The notes under the pieces: model-generated | What the model saw: the letters and a program-made list of their open reading frames with translations, nothing else | What the model was told of the DNA's origin: nothing | Databases searched by the model: none | Origin: JBBDWJ01 sp040902925 | GTDB taxonomy: Bacteria; Acidobacteriota; Terriglobia; Bryobacterales; UBA6623 | NCBI GenBank assembly: GCA_040902925.1 | Contig: JBBDWJ010000256.1 | Coordinates: 1-16,543 of the forward strand | Length of the DNA: 16,543 bases | Direction: 5' to 3' | Shown here: positions 14,641 to 16,543 of the stretch, piece after piece | Layout: the number at the start of each line of letters is the position of its first letter | Numbering within the stretch: the stretch's first letter is position 1 | Made by a program: the position numbers and the translations under genes

Positions 14641-15723
14641 GTGGCAGATCTTTGGATCGTACGGAGTGTCTTTCTCCTCGTCTTTGTATTGGTCTGCTTT
14701 CACATGCGGCCATTCGGGCTGGAACCAATCCCGGCCGTGCTTTTCGGCATTGCGGCGGGGTGCGCCATCGTTGTTTTTGAAGTCCGGCTGCGCAGAGTTA
14801 GTTTGAAGCGGCTGATCGGGGCGGCCATCGGTTCGGTGCTAGGCATCCTCGGTGCGCTGATGATGAGCCTGGTGCTTGGGGCGAGCCTTGGCTCGCCGAG
14901 CGCTCCGTTCCTGCAGTTGGGTGTGCTGCTGCTGATGACCTACGTCGGCCTGGTGGTCGGCGGCGCGAAGGGCGACATGCTCAACCTGGGCGCGCTGGGA
15001 GGCTTGTTTGGCGGTGAAAAGGCGCCGCGCAAGTCTCAAAAAATCCTCGATACGAGCGTGATCATCGACGGCCGCATCGCCGATGTCGCCGAGACCGGTT
15101 TTTTGGATGGCGTCCTTGTCGTGCCGCAGTTTGTGCTTTGGGAGCTGCAACTGGTGGCGGATTCGGCCGATTCGCTCAAGCGCAACCGCGGCCGGCGAGG
15201 CCTCGACATCCTGCAGCGGCTGCAGAAAATCGTCAATCTCGACGTGCAGATCATCGAAACCGACTACCCCAAAATTAAAGAAGTCGATCAAAAGCTGATC
15301 CACCTCGCCCGCGACACCGACGCCAAGATCGTCACCAACGACTTCAACCTCAACAAGCTGGCTCAACTGCAAGGCGTGCAGGTGCTGAACATCAACGAGC
15401 TTGCCAACGCCCTCAAACCGATCGTGCTGCCCGGTGAGACCATGAAGGTCTTCATCCTCAAGGAAGGAAAAGAATACAATCAAGGGGTTGCCTATCTCGA
15501 TGACGGCACCATGGTGGTGGTCGACAACGCCCGCCGGTATATCTCGAAAACCGTCGAGATCTCGGTGACCAGCGTTCTCCAGACCACCGCCGGCAAAATG
15601 ATCTTCGGCCGTTATGATGAGAGGCACCAGAACAGCGGGCAGGAACGGCCGGTCGCTCTGCAGAGGGGTGTCGCCGCGCCGCCCGCCGCCCCTCAGAAGA
15701 TCGAGCAGACCGCAGGGCGCTAA
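14641..15723 (+). CDS. membrane-anchored PIN-TRAM domain protein (YacL-like)
   Basis: A 360-residue protein. Four hydrophobic segments (about 4-22, 27-46, 57-82, 88-108) anchor it in the inner membrane. Residues 134-255 form a PIN nuclease domain with the acidic residues Asp137, Asp143, Glu168, Asp225 and Asp234 (ILDTSVIIDGRI, LWELQLV, ARDTDAKIVTNDFNLN). Residues 257-322 form a TRAM domain (PGETMKVFILKEGKEYNQGV, YLDDGTMVVVDNARRYI), which binds RNA. The family is called YacL in Bacillus; an RNA-processing role is likely, the substrate unknown. The tail after 325 is Pro/Gln/Ala-rich. The start is GTG 14641, with a strong AGGAGG 7 nt upstream. ispD follows after 6 nt, as in Bacillus yacL-ispD. 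Active-site acids are complete. Confidence 0.93.
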   Translation: MADLWIVRSVFLLVFVLVCFHMRPFGLEPIPAVLFGIAAGCAIVVFEVRLRRVSLKRLIGAAIGSVLGILGALMMSLVLGASLGSPSAPFLQLGVLLLMTYVGLVVGGAKGDMLNLGALGGLFGGEKAPRKSQKILDTSVIIDGRIADVAETGFLDGVLVVPQFVLWELQLVADSADSLKRNRGRRGLDILQRLQKIVNLDVQIIETDYPKIKEVDQKLIHLARDTDAKIVTNDFNLNKLAQLQGVQVLNINELANALKPIVLPGETMKVFILKEGKEYNQGVAYLDDGTMVVVDNARRYISKTVEISVTSVLQTTAGKMIFGRYDERHQNSGQERPVALQRGVAAPPAAPQKIEQTAGR

Positions 15724-15729
15724 ATCAGC

Positions 15730-16467
15730 ATGAAGGTTGTCGCAATCATACCGGCCGCCGGGCTTGGAACCCGGATGGGCAAGGCTCCGGCCGAACATTC
15801 CGGCATGAGCCGGAAGCAGTTCATGTTGTTGGACGACGATCCCGTCGCCATCCACACCATCCGTAAATTCGTTGCCTCGCGAAAGATCGATGCGATCCTC
15901 GTAGCCATGCGCGCCGAGGATATGGCGTCGTTTCGCGAACGCCTGGACCGCGAGCAGTATTCGAAACCGGTCGAACTGGTCGAGGGCGGGCGCAATCGCC
16001 AGGAATCGGTTGCCAACTGCCTGACCCGGATTTCCGAGAACGATACCGAGGTAGTTAGCGTCCACGATGCGGTGCGCCCCTTCGTCACCGTGGCGCAGAT
16101 TGACGAGAGCATCGACCAAGCGAAGCGGGACGGCGCGGTCATCCTGGCGATTCCGCCGGTCGATACCATCAAGCAGGTTTCCCGCACCGTGATTAATTCG
16201 ACTTTGTCGCGCGAACGAATTGTGCTGGCCCAGACACCACAGGTCTTTCGTACCGCGCTGCTCAAACGGGCGTTCGCGCAGGCCGAGCAGGACGGCTTTA
16301 CGGGCACCGACGAAGCTAGCCTCGTCGAACACTTGGGAGAGGATGTCCATGTGCTCATGGGCAGCGACCGCAACATCAAGATCACTCGCCCCAGCGACAT
16401 GGCGCTAGCCCGGCTGTTTTTCGAGGAAGAACGCCAACAGTTGGCGGAGATGAGCGCCGGCGGCTAG
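15730..16467 (+). CDS. ispD: 2-C-methyl-D-erythritol 4-phosphate cytidylyltransferase
   Basis: A 245-residue enzyme of the MEP isoprenoid pathway that joins CTP and methylerythritol 4-phosphate. Conserved blocks are IIPAAGLGTRMG (6-17), RKQFMLL (28-34), GGRNRQESV (86-94), SVHDAVRPFV (110-119), PPVDTIKQV (142-150), LAQTPQVF (166-173), TDEASLVE (193-200) and IKITRPSD (216-223). In the CTP-binding loop there are about seven more residues between Arg15 and Lys29 than in E. coli IspD (GKAPAEHSGMSRK), so the loop is longer. It lies 6 nt after the PIN-TRAM stop and shares its transcript. No strong ribosome site is visible, which supports coupling. The ispF gene, often next, would be beyond the window or displaced. 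Confidence 0.95.
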   Translation: MKVVAIIPAAGLGTRMGKAPAEHSGMSRKQFMLLDDDPVAIHTIRKFVASRKIDAILVAMRAEDMASFRERLDREQYSKPVELVEGGRNRQESVANCLTRISENDTEVVSVHDAVRPFVTVAQIDESIDQAKRDGAVILAIPPVDTIKQVSRTVINSTLSRERIVLAQTPQVFRTALLKRAFAQAEQDGFTGTDEASLVEHLGEDVHVLMGSDRNIKITRPSDMALARLFFEEERQQLAEMSAGG

Positions 16468-16543
16468 CCCGGATATTTCACCAGGGGTCGCAGCGAGAGG
16501 CGTCAGAAGCCCGTGGATACAAGGCGCGCGAAGGTTGGCGCGC
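16468..16543. repeat. unexplained repeat-like tail after ispD, possible insertion sequence end
   Basis: The 76 nt after ispD carry no start of ispF in a clear frame. They begin CCCGGATATTTCACC and finish with GCGCGC-GAAGGTTG-GCGCGC, a perfect 6-bp inverted pair that reaches the window edge. The general look reminds me of the outer end of IS1380-like elements or of a dispersed intergenic repeat, and the preceding CTAG (16464-16467, holding the ispD stop) could be a 4-bp target duplication. This is memory-based and cannot be tested without the flanking sequence. Confidence 0.3.

Noticed and set aside
14839..16350. 503-codon minus-strand frame opposite the PIN-TRAM and ispD genes
   Set aside because: Both plus-strand genes are firmly identified by motifs; the opposite frame is His/Asp/Gly-rich and spans two genes, typical of a shadow.

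Overview
The window looks like chromosomal DNA from a GC-rich (roughly 60%) bacterium, most likely an Acidobacteriota member. This is inferred from the gene families and neighbourhoods, not from a marker gene: a SUF operon with SufU, SufT and an Rrf2 regulator, a PIN-TRAM gene next to ispD, and small Cys-rich proteins. I could not run a database search, so the taxonomy is tentative.

Layout. (1) Positions 1-740: the 3' part of galactokinase (galK), cut by the window edge and followed by a perfect hairpin. (2) 741-2050: a short-leader gene for a peptidoglycan-binding/pesticin-like lysozyme, then on the minus strand a tRNA-Ile2 with anticodon CAT, with a 19-bp tandem repeat between them. (3) 2070-2760: a perfect inverted repeat and two tiny minus-strand genes for Cys-rich putative metal-binding proteins. 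(4) 2833-5779: a two-gene plus-strand unit with a large GT2-GT4 fusion glycosyltransferase and a Cys-rich zinc-ribbon-like protein. (5) 5783-14011: nine minus-strand genes, read sufB, sufC, sufD, sufS, sufU, sufT, rrf2, an Mrp/ApbC-type ATPase and a DUF971 gene. The spacing is mostly short or overlapping, so it may form one long Fe-S cluster assembly operon. (6) 14012-14640: an intergenic region carrying promoter candidates in both directions and a perfect palindrome. (7) 14641-16467: a membrane-anchored PIN-TRAM protein and ispD, in the arrangement known from Bacillus yacL-ispD. (8) 16468-16543: an unexplained, repeat-like tail.

How the parts fit. SufS takes sulfur from cysteine and SufU accepts it. 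SufBCD is the scaffold/ATPase complex that builds the cluster. SufT and the Mrp-type ATPase are maturation or carrier factors. The Rrf2 protein has three cysteines placed to hold a cluster and is the obvious candidate to sense Fe-S status and regulate the operon.

Most interesting points. The DUF59-Mrp ATPase and the DUF971 protein are adjacent and together carry the three domains of plant HCF101, and the ATPase lacks the usual CxxC motif. A perfect palindrome covers a -35-like hexamer upstream of sufB. A 22-codon upstream reading frame overlaps the sufB start by ATGA. The N-terminal half of the glycosyltransferase fusion looks catalytically degenerate. I see no CRISPR array, no intact transposase and no obvious new defence system.
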